From: Mediannikoviicoccus sp037890055 | GTDB lineage: Bacteria; Bacillota; Clostridia; Tissierellales; Peptoniphilaceae | Assembly (NCBI GenBank): GCA_037890055.1 | Contig: JBBKBD010000001.1 | Strand: one strand, 5' to 3' | Length of the DNA stretch: 64,000 nucleotides | Shown here: positions 25,845 through 34,693 of the stretch, piece after piece | How the letters are laid out: each line of letters begins with the position of its first letter | How positions within the stretch are numbered: position 1 is the stretch's first letter | Position numbers and translations under genes: made by a program | The notes under the pieces: generated by a model | The model's database searches: none | The model's input: the letters and a program-made list of their open reading frames with translations, nothing else | Told to the model about the DNA's origin: nothing

Positions 25845-26243
25845 CTATTCTTCATCCATGTCTTCAAGTTCGCCATCAAAGAATATTCTTGAGAATTCTT
25901 CAACAACTTCATTGTATTCTTCTTCTGTTTCTATTCTATCTAGAGTTGCATCTCCACCGATAGTTCCTGTTATAGTATCTGGTGTAAGTCTATACAAAAG
26001 CACTTCCCTGTCTTCACAAGTTACAAGGGCAATGTAATTTTGATCTTGGCTCTCTAAATAGAAGTCTCCAATCACTTCACATTCAAGGTCAGTTCCATCT
26101 TCTAGGTTTAGTTCAACAATTGTAACCTCTTCATCACATCCACAGCCACAATCGTGATCGTGGTGGTCATGTCCACAGCCGCATTCATCATGATGGTCGT
26201 GGTCACAGCCACATCCATTTTCGAAATTCTTTTCTTCGCTCAT
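25845..26243 (-). CDS. DUF1292 protein with His/Cys-rich metal-binding-like head
   Basis: The 132-residue protein has two parts. Residues about 10-38 are packed with His, Cys, Asp and Gly in CGCDHDHHDEC-type repeats. Residues about 40-115 match the DUF1292 domain found in Firmicutes (a short beta-rich domain ending FEELDDE-like; here an acidic tail). No function is established for DUF1292. The head strongly suggests metal binding, for example nickel, zinc or iron, which is inference. It ends an operon after pepD with an eight-base gap and a strong AGGAGG. Confidence 0.85.
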   Translation of the reverse strand: MSEEKNFENGCGCDHDHHDECGCGHDHHDHDCGCGCDEEVTIVELNLEDGTDLECEVIGDFYLESQDQNYIALVTCEDREVLLYRLTPDTITGTIGGDATLDRIETEEEYNEVVEEFSRIFFDGELEDMDEE

Positions 26244-26251
26244 GTTTCCTC

Positions 26252-27664
26252 CTAGGATAATTTTTTTATTAAATACTCTAAAAATTCATACGTTCTATTT
26301 GTTGATTCAATATCCAATTTTTCTTCAGGAGTATGAACCTTGTAGATGTTTGGCCCTATTGAAATAGGATCAATTTGTGGATATTTGTCTTTAAAGATGG
26401 CACATTCAAGGCCAGCGTGGATAACTGAAACTTCTAATTCTTTTCCACAGTGTTCTTTATAAGCACTTACTGCAATGTCACGAAGCTCTGAAGTCTCTTT
26501 GAATTCCCAAGCCTTATATCCATTTGACTCTTCAAGCTTTCCAATTGTATCTGAAACTATCTTTTTAAGTTCGTCTATTATTACATCTTTCTTAGATTCA
26601 ACTGAACTTCTAACAGATATCTTGAAGTGAACAACTTTTTCTAATGTCTCTACTATTGCAAGGTTTAGTGAAGATTCAACAATATTACTATAATCTCCGC
26701 TCATGAAGCTTTTTACTCCATGAGGTAATTCTACCAAGGCTTTGATTAGTCTCTTTGTTAAGTCATTAGGAAATACTTTTTCTTCTGAATTTGAAACTTC
26801 TTCCAATTCAATTTCAATATTTTCTTCTACTTTTTTAAACTCATTTAAGTCAGCTTCATAAATCTTTTCTTCAATTTTATTTTTTGATAAGAAAGTTACT
26901 TCAAGCTCTCTTGGAATTGCATTATGCTTAGTTCCACCATGAATATCAATAATATTTATATCATTATCTTTGCTGATTGTGTTTAATATTTGTCCACCAC
27001 ATTTAATAGCATTTAAAAGGGGATTGTGAATACTCATGCCTGAGTGGCCACCCTTTAGGTTATGAACCAAAAGTTTATATACATGGCCATCTTTGCTTTC
27101 TCTTTCAATGTCATATTCTAAATCAACATCTGTTCCACCGGCACAGCCTGCAATTAAAACTCCCTCTTCTTCAGAGTCAATGTTTATAAGGTATTTTCCC
27201 TTTAAAATTCCAGTTTTATAGTTTGATGCTCCCACAAGTCCAGTTTCTTCAGTTGCAGTTGCAACAAATTCAATTCTTGGACTTTCTAAATTTTCATCAG
27301 ATAATAATGAAAGCGCCATTGCTATTGCAATACCATTGTCTGCTCCCAAAGTAGTCTTGTTAGCTCTTAAAAAATTCCCATCATAGACTAATTCAATTGG
27401 GTCTTCGCAAAAGTTGTGATTAGAGTCCTTGGTCTTTTCACAAACCATATCAATATGGCCTTGTAAAATTATTCCAGGCTTATCTTCATATCCCTTTGAT
27501 GCCTCTTTTATAATAGTGACATTGTTATAATCATCAATCAAAGCTTCATAACCTTTCTCTTTTGCAAAGTTTAAAAGGTATTGAGCTATTTTTTCTTCAT
27601 GGAATGAACATCTTGGTATCTTTGAAATTTCTTCAAAATATTTAAAAACTTGATTTTGAGACAT
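26252..27664 (-). CDS. pepD: Aminoacyl-histidine dipeptidase PepD (M20 family)
   Basis: Zinc dipeptidase with broad dipeptide activity, including carnosine-like substrates. The 470-residue length is that of PepD. The first metal ligand is in LQGHIDMVCE, the bridging Asp in GADNGIA, the catalytic Glu pair in ATEETGLVGA, and the dimer-lid motif GGHSGMSIH is present. It supplies amino acids from peptides, in keeping with the fermentation genes nearby. Strong AGGAGG precedes the ATG. Confidence 0.94.
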   Translation of the reverse strand: MSQNQVFKYFEEISKIPRCSFHEEKIAQYLLNFAKEKGYEALIDDYNNVTIIKEASKGYEDKPGIILQGHIDMVCEKTKDSNHNFCEDPIELVYDGNFLRANKTTLGADNGIAIAMALSLLSDENLESPRIEFVATATEETGLVGASNYKTGILKGKYLINIDSEEEGVLIAGCAGGTDVDLEYDIERESKDGHVYKLLVHNLKGGHSGMSIHNPLLNAIKCGGQILNTISKDNDINIIDIHGGTKHNAIPRELEVTFLSKNKIEEKIYEADLNEFKKVEENIEIELEEVSNSEEKVFPNDLTKRLIKALVELPHGVKSFMSGDYSNIVESSLNLAIVETLEKVVHFKISVRSSVESKKDVIIDELKKIVSDTIGKLEESNGYKAWEFKETSELRDIAVSAYKEHCGKELEVSVIHAGLECAIFKDKYPQIDPISIGPNIYKVHTPEEKLDIESTNRTYEFLEYLIKKLS

Positions 27665-27672
27665 ATTACCTC

Positions 27673-28419
27673 CTAGTAAAACTTTTCCACTTTGTAATCT
27701 TTTTTCAAATCTTCAGTTTTGTTTATATATATTTCCTGTTGTTTAAGCGCTAATAATTGTGATCTTATTTCTTCGATAACTTCTTCGAAAGGTCTTAGAG
27801 AAGGTTCATACTTTTCATTTACTTTGATTATGTGGTATCCAAATTGAGTCTTTACTGGTTCAGATATTTCATTAATGCCTAAATCGAAAGCTGCATTTTC
27901 AAATTCAGAAACCATTTGTCCCCTTCCAAATCTTCCAAGTGAACCACCATTTTTACCTGATGGACATGTTGAGTTTTCTATTGCTGACTCTTCAAATGCC
28001 TTTCCATCAAGAATTTTTTTTCTAATTTCATTAGCTCTGTCTTCATCTTCAACTAATATATGAGATGCTAAAATTTCTTCTTTTGTCTTAAAATGATCCT
28101 TATGTGAGTCGTAATATTCTTTAACATCTTCATCTGTAACCTTAGCCTCGCTTAAAATCTTATTGATAGCATAGTTTTTAAGAGCATTTTCTATTAAAAC
28201 TTCTAATTCTTTTTTGAAAGCTTCATCTTGCTCAAATTTGTTTTTAATAGCGTCTAGATAAAAAAGTTCTTGATTTATAAGCTCATCACAAACCCTTGCT
28301 ATTCCATCTTCTGAATGAAATTGCTCACCTTGTGGTCCCATAGCATTAATAAAATCAATAACTTCCTTTGCTGTGATTTCCTTTCCATTTACATTTGCTA
28401 AAACTTTATTTTCTCCCAT
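27673..28419 (-). CDS. PpiC-type (parvulin) peptidyl-prolyl isomerase, cytoplasmic
   Basis: The 248-residue protein has a SurA/PrsA-like N-terminal helical domain and a parvulin domain (about 130-225) with ASHILVEDED, GGSLGRFGRGQM and TQFGYHIIKV. It has neither signal peptide nor lipobox, unlike PrsA, so it should act in the cytoplasm as a folding helper. The C-terminus repeats a helix typical for the family. Its ATG overlaps cvfB by 14 bases, with AAGGAGG upstream. Confidence 0.9.
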   Translation of the reverse strand: MGENKVLANVNGKEITAKEVIDFINAMGPQGEQFHSEDGIARVCDELINQELFYLDAIKNKFEQDEAFKKELEVLIENALKNYAINKILSEAKVTDEDVKEYYDSHKDHFKTKEEILASHILVEDEDRANEIRKKILDGKAFEESAIENSTCPSGKNGGSLGRFGRGQMVSEFENAAFDLGINEISEPVKTQFGYHIIKVNEKYEPSLRPFEEVIEEIRSQLLALKQQEIYINKTEDLKKDYKVEKFY

Positions 28420-29251
28420 TCTTTTCCTCCTTAATCCTTATTCCGTCTTTATAAAATTCTATCTTATTACCTTTTAAAAGTCTTCCTGTAGCTTTCTTAA
28501 ATGCCGACTTCGACATACAAAACATATCTTTGATTTCGTCCGGATCTGACTTGTCATTATAAGGCAAAAATCCATCATAATCATTTAACAAGTCAAAAAT
28601 CAGCTCAGCATCCTTATCAAGTTCCAAATGGCCCCTCTCCCTTTGAGAAAGATTTAATCTTCCATCGGATTTCACAGAGGAAACCCTCAAGCTAATAGGT
28701 TCACCAACAGCTACTACTCCTCTTTTTTGATCATTTGGTAATAGCGCTTCATATATGTTATCTATTGCAATAAAAGCACCTATATCATCCACCACATTGT
28801 ATACAACTCCTGAGACTCTATCATTTTCTTTATATTTTGAATCAGTCCTCAAATAGTCTCTTATCTTCATTGTTGAACATAGTCTACCTGTCTTGTCAAT
28901 GTATAGTGCTACAAGATAGCTTCTGCCTTTGTCTAACTTACATATTTGCTCTTTAAAAGGTAAAAATAATTCTTTTTCTAGTCCCCAATCCAAGAATGCT
29001 CCGATTCTTGTGATTTCTCTAACCTCTAAGTGGGCGATTTTACCCAAAGTTATTTTAGGAATTGTCTTTGTTGCAAAGATTTCGCCTTTGCTATCATTAT
29101 AAAGGAACACCTTTATAATATCCCCAATCTTTTCGTTTTCAATCTCTTCATGTGGAAGTAGAACTTCATCGCCAGCTTCATCTTTTAATAATGCTCCGGC
29201 TTTAATCATTCTTGAAATTTTAAGTTCTTGCACTTCTCCTAAATTTATCAT
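28406..29251 (-). CDS. cvfB: CvfB-like S1 RNA-binding protein
   Basis: The 281-residue protein shows several S1-type OB folds (about 1-60, 64-130, 140-205) and a C-terminal winged-helix segment with MSKSAFKKATGRLLK. This is the layout of CvfB of Staphylococcus and YitL of Bacillus, which bind RNA and influence virulence or translation. The start is ATG at 29251, with GAGGTG upstream; an upstream TTG would add six residues within the ribosome site and is not credible. It heads the operon with ppiC, pepD and DUF1292. Confidence 0.9.
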   Translation of the reverse strand: MINLGEVQELKISRMIKAGALLKDEAGDEVLLPHEEIENEKIGDIIKVFLYNDSKGEIFATKTIPKITLGKIAHLEVREITRIGAFLDWGLEKELFLPFKEQICKLDKGRSYLVALYIDKTGRLCSTMKIRDYLRTDSKYKENDRVSGVVYNVVDDIGAFIAIDNIYEALLPNDQKRGVVAVGEPISLRVSSVKSDGRLNLSQRERGHLELDKDAELIFDLLNDYDGFLPYNDKSDPDEIKDMFCMSKSAFKKATGRLLKGNKIEFYKDGIRIKEEKNGRK

Positions 29252-29304
29252 AAAACACCTCACTTTCAATTATAACACAGTACCTTAAATACATAAAAAG
29301 TAAA

Positions 29305-29331
29305 ATAAAAAAAGAGAAGCCAAAGCTTCCC
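29305..29331 (-). terminator. Terminator after sdaAA
   Basis: Seven-base arms 29314-29320 and 29325-29331 with a TTTG loop on the minus strand, followed by seven T. Confidence 0.8.
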
Positions 29332-29334
29332 TAA

Positions 29335-30219
29335 CTATTGATTATGTTTTTCATAAAATTCTTTTTTAATTCTTTCTCCAGTTCTTGTTGCAGCAATACC
29401 TCCAAGGGCTGTTTCTTTAAGTCTAAAGCTCATTGACTCTCCAACGTCATTTAGCGCTTGACAAACCTCTTCAAATGGAACCAGTGATTTTATTCCAGCT
29501 AAAGCCAGGTCTGCTGATAATATTGCATTAATTGCCCCCGATGCATTTCTAAAAGTACATGGATACTCCACAAGTCCTGCCACTGGGTCGCAAACAAGCC
29601 CTAATATATTTACAACTGCAATTGAAGCTGCGTTTAAAGATTGTTCTAAGTCGCCACCCTTTAAGTACACAAGGGCAGCGGACGCCATGGCAGCTGCTGA
29701 ACCACATTCAGCTTGGCATCCTCCCTCAGCTCCTGAAAAGTTTGCAAATCTTCCTATGATTTTGCCAACTCCTACTGCTGTTAGTAGACCTTCTATAAGT
29801 TTTTCGTCACTAACATCTGGGTCGTCCATTCTATATCTCGCAATTATTGCAGGAATTATTCCTGAAGAGCCAGCAGTAGGCGAAGCAACTATCTTTCCCA
29901 TTGACGAGCTAAGTTCCAATGTTGAAAAAGCCATTGCCATGGTTCTTACATTTTTTTCCCCAAGCATGGTATTTCTTTTTTTTACATACTCATTTGTCTC
30001 TTTAGCATATCCATCAATTAGTCCAAAGCCTGTTTCGCTATATTCATCAAGATATTTATTTGCAGATTTTTCCATTACTGCTAGCATTTCAGAAAGCTTT
30101 TCGTAGATGCCCTCCTTTGTATCATTTGATACTTCAAGCTCATCTTCAAGAACAAGCTCCCATAAATATGTATCATTCTCTTCAGAATATTTTAAAAGTT
30201 CATCAGTATAGTAAATCAT
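29335..30219 (-). CDS. sdaAA: L-serine dehydratase, iron-sulfur-dependent, alpha chain
   Basis: With SdaAB it deaminates L-serine to pyruvate and ammonia using a [4Fe-4S] cluster in place of PLP. The 294-residue alpha chain has SPTAGSSGIIPA and three conserved cysteines placed as cluster ligands: in QAECGSAAAM, in VCDPVAGLVEYPC (first Cys) and its final PC. Two-chain enzymes are typical for Gram-positive anaerobes. It follows sdaAB with two bases between. Confidence 0.95.
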   Translation of the reverse strand: MIYYTDELLKYSEENDTYLWELVLEDELEVSNDTKEGIYEKLSEMLAVMEKSANKYLDEYSETGFGLIDGYAKETNEYVKKRNTMLGEKNVRTMAMAFSTLELSSSMGKIVASPTAGSSGIIPAIIARYRMDDPDVSDEKLIEGLLTAVGVGKIIGRFANFSGAEGGCQAECGSAAAMASAALVYLKGGDLEQSLNAASIAVVNILGLVCDPVAGLVEYPCTFRNASGAINAILSADLALAGIKSLVPFEEVCQALNDVGESMSFRLKETALGGIAATRTGERIKKEFYEKHNQ

Positions 30220-30221
30220 TT

Positions 30222-30887
30222 CTAGAACCCTTTCTCTAAGTGTTTAACAAAAATAATATTTTCATTTTGCCTTATTTGATCTATTGTTTCTTGATCCAAA
30301 TCCTTATCAAGTTCAACCACAAGGGTTACTTGGTCCACCTCTTTTGTAGTTTGAAGGCTTTCGATATTATAATCATTTTCAGCAAGGTTTGAAGATATGA
30401 AAGCTATGATTCCCTTTTTGTCTATGTATCTTACAATAAGTAATGGATACTTGCTTGTAAAGTCTAAAGGAATTCCATTCATTTCTATAATTCTAATATT
30501 TCCTCCACCTATGGAAGAACCTGTTATAGTTGTTTCCTTTCCATCTGGGTAAATCATTTCTATCTTCACTGTGTTTGGATGAACATCTCCAAGATCTGCC
30601 TTTTCAAAATGATATTCAAGTCCTTCTTTTTTTGCAATTTCAAAAGAGTCTCTTATTCTTTCATCATCTGGGTCCATCATCATTGCGCCGGCAAGAAGAG
30701 CTCTATCTGTACCATGGCCCATATAAGTTTCAGCGAATGAACCATGTAATATAAAATTAATTTTAGTAAAACCACCACCTGCAACTATTCTTGCAGTTTT
30801 GGAAATTCTACAAGCTCCTGCTGTATGAGAGCTCGAAGGTCCTATCATAATAGGACCTAATATATCAAAAAGATTATACGAACTCAT
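30222..30887 (-). CDS. sdaAB: L-serine dehydratase, iron-sulfur-dependent, beta chain
   Basis: The 221-residue beta chain has the N-terminal GPSSSHTAGACRI motif and a C-terminal ACT domain (about 150-221), the usual site for serine or inhibitor sensing in this family. It lies eight bases after yitT and two bases before sdaAA; AGGAGG precedes the ATG. Confidence 0.95.
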   Translation of the reverse strand: MSSYNLFDILGPIMIGPSSSHTAGACRISKTARIVAGGGFTKINFILHGSFAETYMGHGTDRALLAGAMMMDPDDERIRDSFEIAKKEGLEYHFEKADLGDVHPNTVKIEMIYPDGKETTITGSSIGGGNIRIIEMNGIPLDFTSKYPLLIVRYIDKKGIIAFISSNLAENDYNIESLQTTKEVDQVTLVVELDKDLDQETIDQIRQNENIIFVKHLEKGF

Positions 30888-30895
30888 TTTTCCTC

Positions 30896-31768
30896 CTATT
30901 TTGTTTCGGCCTTGTAAGTAAAGCCTTCACCAACAACCTCGTTAACCATATTCATTGTTACAAATGCCTTAGGATCAACTTTAGTCACTTGGTTTTTAAT
31001 TTGAAAGTACTGTCTTCTTGTAACAACAGTGTTTATTATTTCTTTCGGCTGTTGTGAATATCCACCCTTTGCATAATAGATTGTAGTACCTCTTGTAATA
31101 TTTTTAATTATAAAATTATTAATTTCTTCAGCTTTTGTTGAAATTATATACATACTTATTCTAGTGTTGAATCCTGTTATAAAGTAGTCTATTGACATAG
31201 AGTTTAGAACTACTCCCAGAGATCCATAAAGCCCTTCTTCAATTCCAATTGCTACAAAACCAAATAGTACAACTAGTCCATCACATATTAGTAGTGCCTT
31301 ACTGATATCCATATGAGTAAATTTATTTATTATACTCGCTAAGATATCTGTACCACCTGTTGTGCAGTTTTGAGATATAACAATTGCCATACCTCCGCCC
31401 GATATAATTACTCCAATAATTATACTTAGTAAAACATTAGATGTTAGCGGTTCAGATAGCGGCATAAAGTTTTCTAAAAATGAAATTCCATTAGAAATGA
31501 ATAGTGCCGAATATATGGTGTAGCCAACGTACTCTTTACCCAAAAAAATAAATGACAGTGTAAAGAGTATAATGTTTAAAACCGTCATCAAATAACCTAC
31601 TTGTAGCTTTGGAAATACATACTGTAAAGCAATTGCAAATCCACTTACGCCCCCCATCGGAATATTGTAGTCCATTATAAATAAATAGACCCCCAGCGAT
31701 ACCAAAGCCGAACCTAAGGTTACAATTATGAATTTCTTCATGTTTTTCATCGTAAAAAATTTCTTCAT
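30896..31768 (-). CDS. YitT family membrane protein (DUF161/DUF2179)
   Basis: The 290-residue protein has five or six membrane helices over residues 1-205, with the family motifs GGVSGFAIAL and NCTTGGTDILA, and a cytoplasmic DUF2179 domain at the C-terminus (about 215-285). Proteins of this family are presumed transporters; the cargo is not known, and co-transcription with serine dehydratase makes an amino-acid substrate conceivable. The ATG at 31768 starts six bases after a TATAAT, so the mRNA may be leaderless. ATGs at codons 7 and 10 have no ribosome site either. Confidence 0.9.
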   Translation of the reverse strand: MKKFFTMKNMKKFIIVTLGSALVSLGVYLFIMDYNIPMGGVSGFAIALQYVFPKLQVGYLMTVLNIILFTLSFIFLGKEYVGYTIYSALFISNGISFLENFMPLSEPLTSNVLLSIIIGVIISGGGMAIVISQNCTTGGTDILASIINKFTHMDISKALLICDGLVVLFGFVAIGIEEGLYGSLGVVLNSMSIDYFITGFNTRISMYIISTKAEEINNFIIKNITRGTTIYYAKGGYSQQPKEIINTVVTRRQYFQIKNQVTKVDPKAFVTMNMVNEVVGEGFTYKAETK

Positions 31769-31774
31769 GAAATG

Positions 31775-31783
31775 ATTATATCA
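31775..31783 (-). promoter_or_regulatory. Extended -10 element directly before yitT
   Basis: The minus strand reads TGATATAAT, an extended -10, and the ATG follows after CATTTC. No good -35 lies 17 bases upstream. Transcription would be expected to start at or next to the A of the ATG. TCATGA-like repeats surround the site. Confidence 0.55.
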
Positions 31784-31907
31784 TGTATCATGAATTTTTT
31801 TCGAATTATTTTTAAAATTTTACAAATGCATGCACTTTTGCGTTTATTCTGGTTTTATTTAATTTCTAAATAATTAAAACAAAGAAAAAGAGCTTGATGA
31901 TACTAAA

Positions 31908-32252
31908 TTATCTAAGCCCTACAGATATTTTTAATGCATCATCTAATTTGCTCATAAAATTATTATCGAATGAACCTATCTTTTCTCTTAATCTTTTTTT
32001 ATCAATTGTCCTCAGCTGCTCCAATAGTACAACTGAGTTTTTTGGTAATCCATATTTGTCCGCTGCTATTCCTATATGTGTCGGCAACTTTGCTTTATGT
32101 AATTGAGATGTTATGGCAGCAATTATAATGGTGGGACTGTATTTGTTTCCTATATCATTTTGGACGACCACTACTGGCCTTATTCCACCTTGCTCTGATC
32201 CGACGACAGGACTGAGGTCAGCGAAAAATATGTCTCCTCTTTTAATTTTCAT
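31908..32252 (-). CDS. mazF: MazF/PemK-type endoribonuclease (EndoA/NdoA-like)
   Basis: The 114-residue protein is a full-length MazF: RGDIFFADLSPVVGSEQGGIRPVVVVQND at the N-terminus (motif only in part quoted), TSQ near residue 49, and VLLEQLRTID. It lies 50 bases after alr, as ndoA does in Bacillus, where the antitoxin ndoAI sits between the two. Here no reading frame for an antitoxin exists between alr and mazF. AGAGG precedes the ATG. Antitoxin must be encoded elsewhere, or this is not used as a toxin pair. Confidence 0.92.
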   Translation of the reverse strand: MKIKRGDIFFADLSPVVGSEQGGIRPVVVVQNDIGNKYSPTIIIAAITSQLHKAKLPTHIGIAADKYGLPKNSVVLLEQLRTIDKKRLREKIGSFDNNFMSKLDDALKISVGLR

Positions 32253-32302
32253 CTAATAACCTCTTGTCTATCATGCTCATTTAATTATATACAAAATTAA
32301 AT

Positions 32303-33490
32303 CTATAAGTCAATTTTGATTTTTTCTAAGTAGTCAATAACTTTTATTAATTTACCATCTCTGAAATATGCCCTTGGAATCCTCAATGATACTCTGCATA
32401 AAATATCATATGTGATTGTGTTTGCTAGTTCTGCCACTTCTTCCAATGGAATAATATTTCCTTCCTTTTCTCCAAAAACTAAAACTTCATCTCCAATAGA
32501 CACATCTTCAATATGTGTTACATCTAACATAGTTTGGTCCATACAAACTTTGCCAATTACATTTGCCCTTTGACCATTTACAATCATATATCCCTTATTA
32601 CTTAAGGCAGTAGGGTATCCATCCGCATAGCCAAGGGAAACTGCTGCAATCTTTGTAACTTTATCAGTTGTGTATGTTCTATTGTATCCAATCTGCTCTC
32701 CAGGTTGAAAGGTCTTTACAGATGCTACTGAAGTATAAAATGATACGGCAGGTTTTAAATCAACTGCATTACATTCTCTAACCACATTTGAACCATAGTA
32801 TCCATATAGTCCAAGTCCACATCTAATCATGTCTAAGTAGTAGCCATGAAGTATGGCTCCTGCGTCATTTGAAATATGTTTTATCGGAATTGTTATGCCC
32901 TCTTGGTCTAAGAACATAATAAACTCCATAAATTTTTCGTATTGCATTTGGGTGTATGAAAAATCTTCACCATCTGCGTCGGATAAATGTGAATATATCC
33001 CTTTTATTCTTACATTTGAAAGGGAATTTATCTTTTTTATTTCCCTAATTGACTCTTCAATATTTGTCTTGTCTATTAAAAAACCAAGTCTTCCCATTCC
33101 CGTATCTATTTTAATATGTACATCCACAACTGCATTTAGAGCCTTTGCCTCTTCATTTAGTTTAAAGCATTGGTTGTAGTCGTAGGCAGTTATATCAATT
33201 CTATTTTGAATGACGTCTCTAAATACATCATCTTTAATGTATCCAAGGACTAAAATTGGCAAATAAATTCTTGACTTCCTAAGTTCCATTGCCTCAGCCA
33301 TATTGGCAACGCAAAGATAGTCTGCCCCTTCTTTTTCAATTTCCCTTGCAATTGTTATGGAACCAAGTCCATAGGCGTTTGCCTTTACGACCCCGGCAAT
33401 TTTTGCTGGTTTTGCAATGGCCTGAAGGCTTTTGAAATTATGAACTAATCTATCTAAATCTATTTCTAAATAATTTTGATATTTTTCCAT
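32303..33490 (-). CDS. alr: Alanine racemase
   Basis: PLP enzyme making D-alanine for peptidoglycan. The 395-residue protein has the PLP lysine in VVKANAYGLG (Lys near 34), the catalytic Tyr in GYNRTYT and the VSLGYADGYP motif. It follows the AcpS-NnrD fusion directly (stop at 33491, start at 33490), with GGGAG before the ATG. The order acpS-nnr-alr-mazF is common in Firmicutes. Confidence 0.95.
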   Translation of the reverse strand: MEKYQNYLEIDLDRLVHNFKSLQAIAKPAKIAGVVKANAYGLGSITIAREIEKEGADYLCVANMAEAMELRKSRIYLPILVLGYIKDDVFRDVIQNRIDITAYDYNQCFKLNEEAKALNAVVDVHIKIDTGMGRLGFLIDKTNIEESIREIKKINSLSNVRIKGIYSHLSDADGEDFSYTQMQYEKFMEFIMFLDQEGITIPIKHISNDAGAILHGYYLDMIRCGLGLYGYYGSNVVRECNAVDLKPAVSFYTSVASVKTFQPGEQIGYNRTYTTDKVTKIAAVSLGYADGYPTALSNKGYMIVNGQRANVIGKVCMDQTMLDVTHIEDVSIGDEVLVFGEKEGNIIPLEEVAELANTITYDILCRVSLRIPRAYFRDGKLIKVIDYLEKIKIDL

Positions 33491-34693
33491 TTAAATCTCC
33501 CTTAGTGCTTTAATGACTCTTGCTATTTCATTTAATATGTCACTTGCTATTATACCATCAGTTCCTAAATTTGTTTCTAAAAAGTTACCACATAGTCCAT
33601 GAATATAAACTCCAAGGGATGCAGCTTGGAACTTTTCATAGCCTTGTCCAAGTAATGAAGTTATTATTCCTGTAAGTACATCTCCAGATCCTGCTGTGGC
33701 AAGTCCACTTGTTCCAGTTTTGTTAATATAAACTTCATAACCATCTGTAACAATTGTGTTTGCTCCCTTTAAAACTAAAACCACCGAATGTTCCTTGGCA
33801 AATTTTTTTGCAAGAACTTCTCTATTGGAACTTATTTCCGATATTGACACGTTTAACAGTCTTGAGAACTCTCCTTCATGTGGCGTTAATATTAGATTTT
33901 TATTTTTACTTAAAATTTTTAAGTCCTTTGAAATTGTATTTAGTCCATCGGCGTCAATTACAATCGGTTTTAAAAATGTTCTTAAAATATATTGAAGCTC
34001 TTTTGGAGTCATAAGATTAGAAAGCCCAGGTCCAATGCCAAGTGCATCTAAGTTTTCATAAAACTCGCTTAATGAATTTTCATCTTTAAAGTCTATCAAT
34101 TTAATAATATTTTCTATGCACTTTATTTGCATTATCTCAAATATATCTTCACAAACCCCGGTATATACAAGGCCCGATCCAGTATGAAGTGCCGCCATGG
34201 AAGAAAGATACACAGAGCCCACCATTCCCTTTGAACCTGCAATTATACCTACCTTTCCAAAGCTGCCCTTATGCCCTTCAGCATCTCTATCCTTAAGTGC
34301 ATATGGTGGATTTAAATTAAAATTATTTTCTTTTAACTGTCCAGTTACTACGGCAATTGCGTATTCATCTTCGTGGGAAATAGAAATTTCCGGTTCACCA
34401 TGAAATTTTTCAAACCATAACTTTTTTCCATTTCCAAAAAGATTTACAAAAGGCTCTCCCGAATCATAATTTAAAACTTCAATATCTTTGAAACTAATTT
34501 TTCCAATTCCAGTGCCCAAAGCTTTTGAAACCGCCTCTTTTGCTGCAAATCTTCCCGCAAGATAAACTGATTTCATTTTGCTTTTTGAATTGTATTGAAC
34601 TATTTCGCTATCAGTTAGGACTCTTTTTATAAATTTTTCATCTGAAATTTTCTCAATCCTTTTGACATCGCAGATATCAATTCCAACTTTCAC
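33491..34693 (-). CDS. Fusion of holo-ACP synthase (AcpS) and NAD(P)H-hydrate dehydratase (NnrD)
   Basis: One 400-residue reading frame contains two enzymes. Residues 1-118 are AcpS, which moves phosphopantetheine from CoA to acyl carrier protein: GIDICDVKRI, FAAKEAVSKALGTG and ISISHE. Residues 130-400 are the ADP/ATP-dependent dehydratase that repairs hydrated NAD(P)H: GKVGIIAGSKGMVG, TPHEGEFSRLL and GTSGLATAGSGDVLTG. The NnrE epimerase domain that usually precedes NnrD is missing. No internal start with a ribosome site is obvious near residue 120-145, so a true fusion is likely. Its start shares a base with the upstream stop (TAATG). Confidence 0.92.
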   Translation of the reverse strand: MKVGIDICDVKRIEKISDEKFIKRVLTDSEIVQYNSKSKMKSVYLAGRFAAKEAVSKALGTGIGKISFKDIEVLNYDSGEPFVNLFGNGKKLWFEKFHGEPEISISHEDEYAIAVVTGQLKENNFNLNPPYALKDRDAEGHKGSFGKVGIIAGSKGMVGSVYLSSMAALHTGSGLVYTGVCEDIFEIMQIKCIENIIKLIDFKDENSLSEFYENLDALGIGPGLSNLMTPKELQYILRTFLKPIVIDADGLNTISKDLKILSKNKNLILTPHEGEFSRLLNVSISEISSNREVLAKKFAKEHSVVLVLKGANTIVTDGYEVYINKTGTSGLATAGSGDVLTGIITSLLGQGYEKFQAASLGVYIHGLCGNFLETNLGTDGIIASDILNEIARVIKALREI

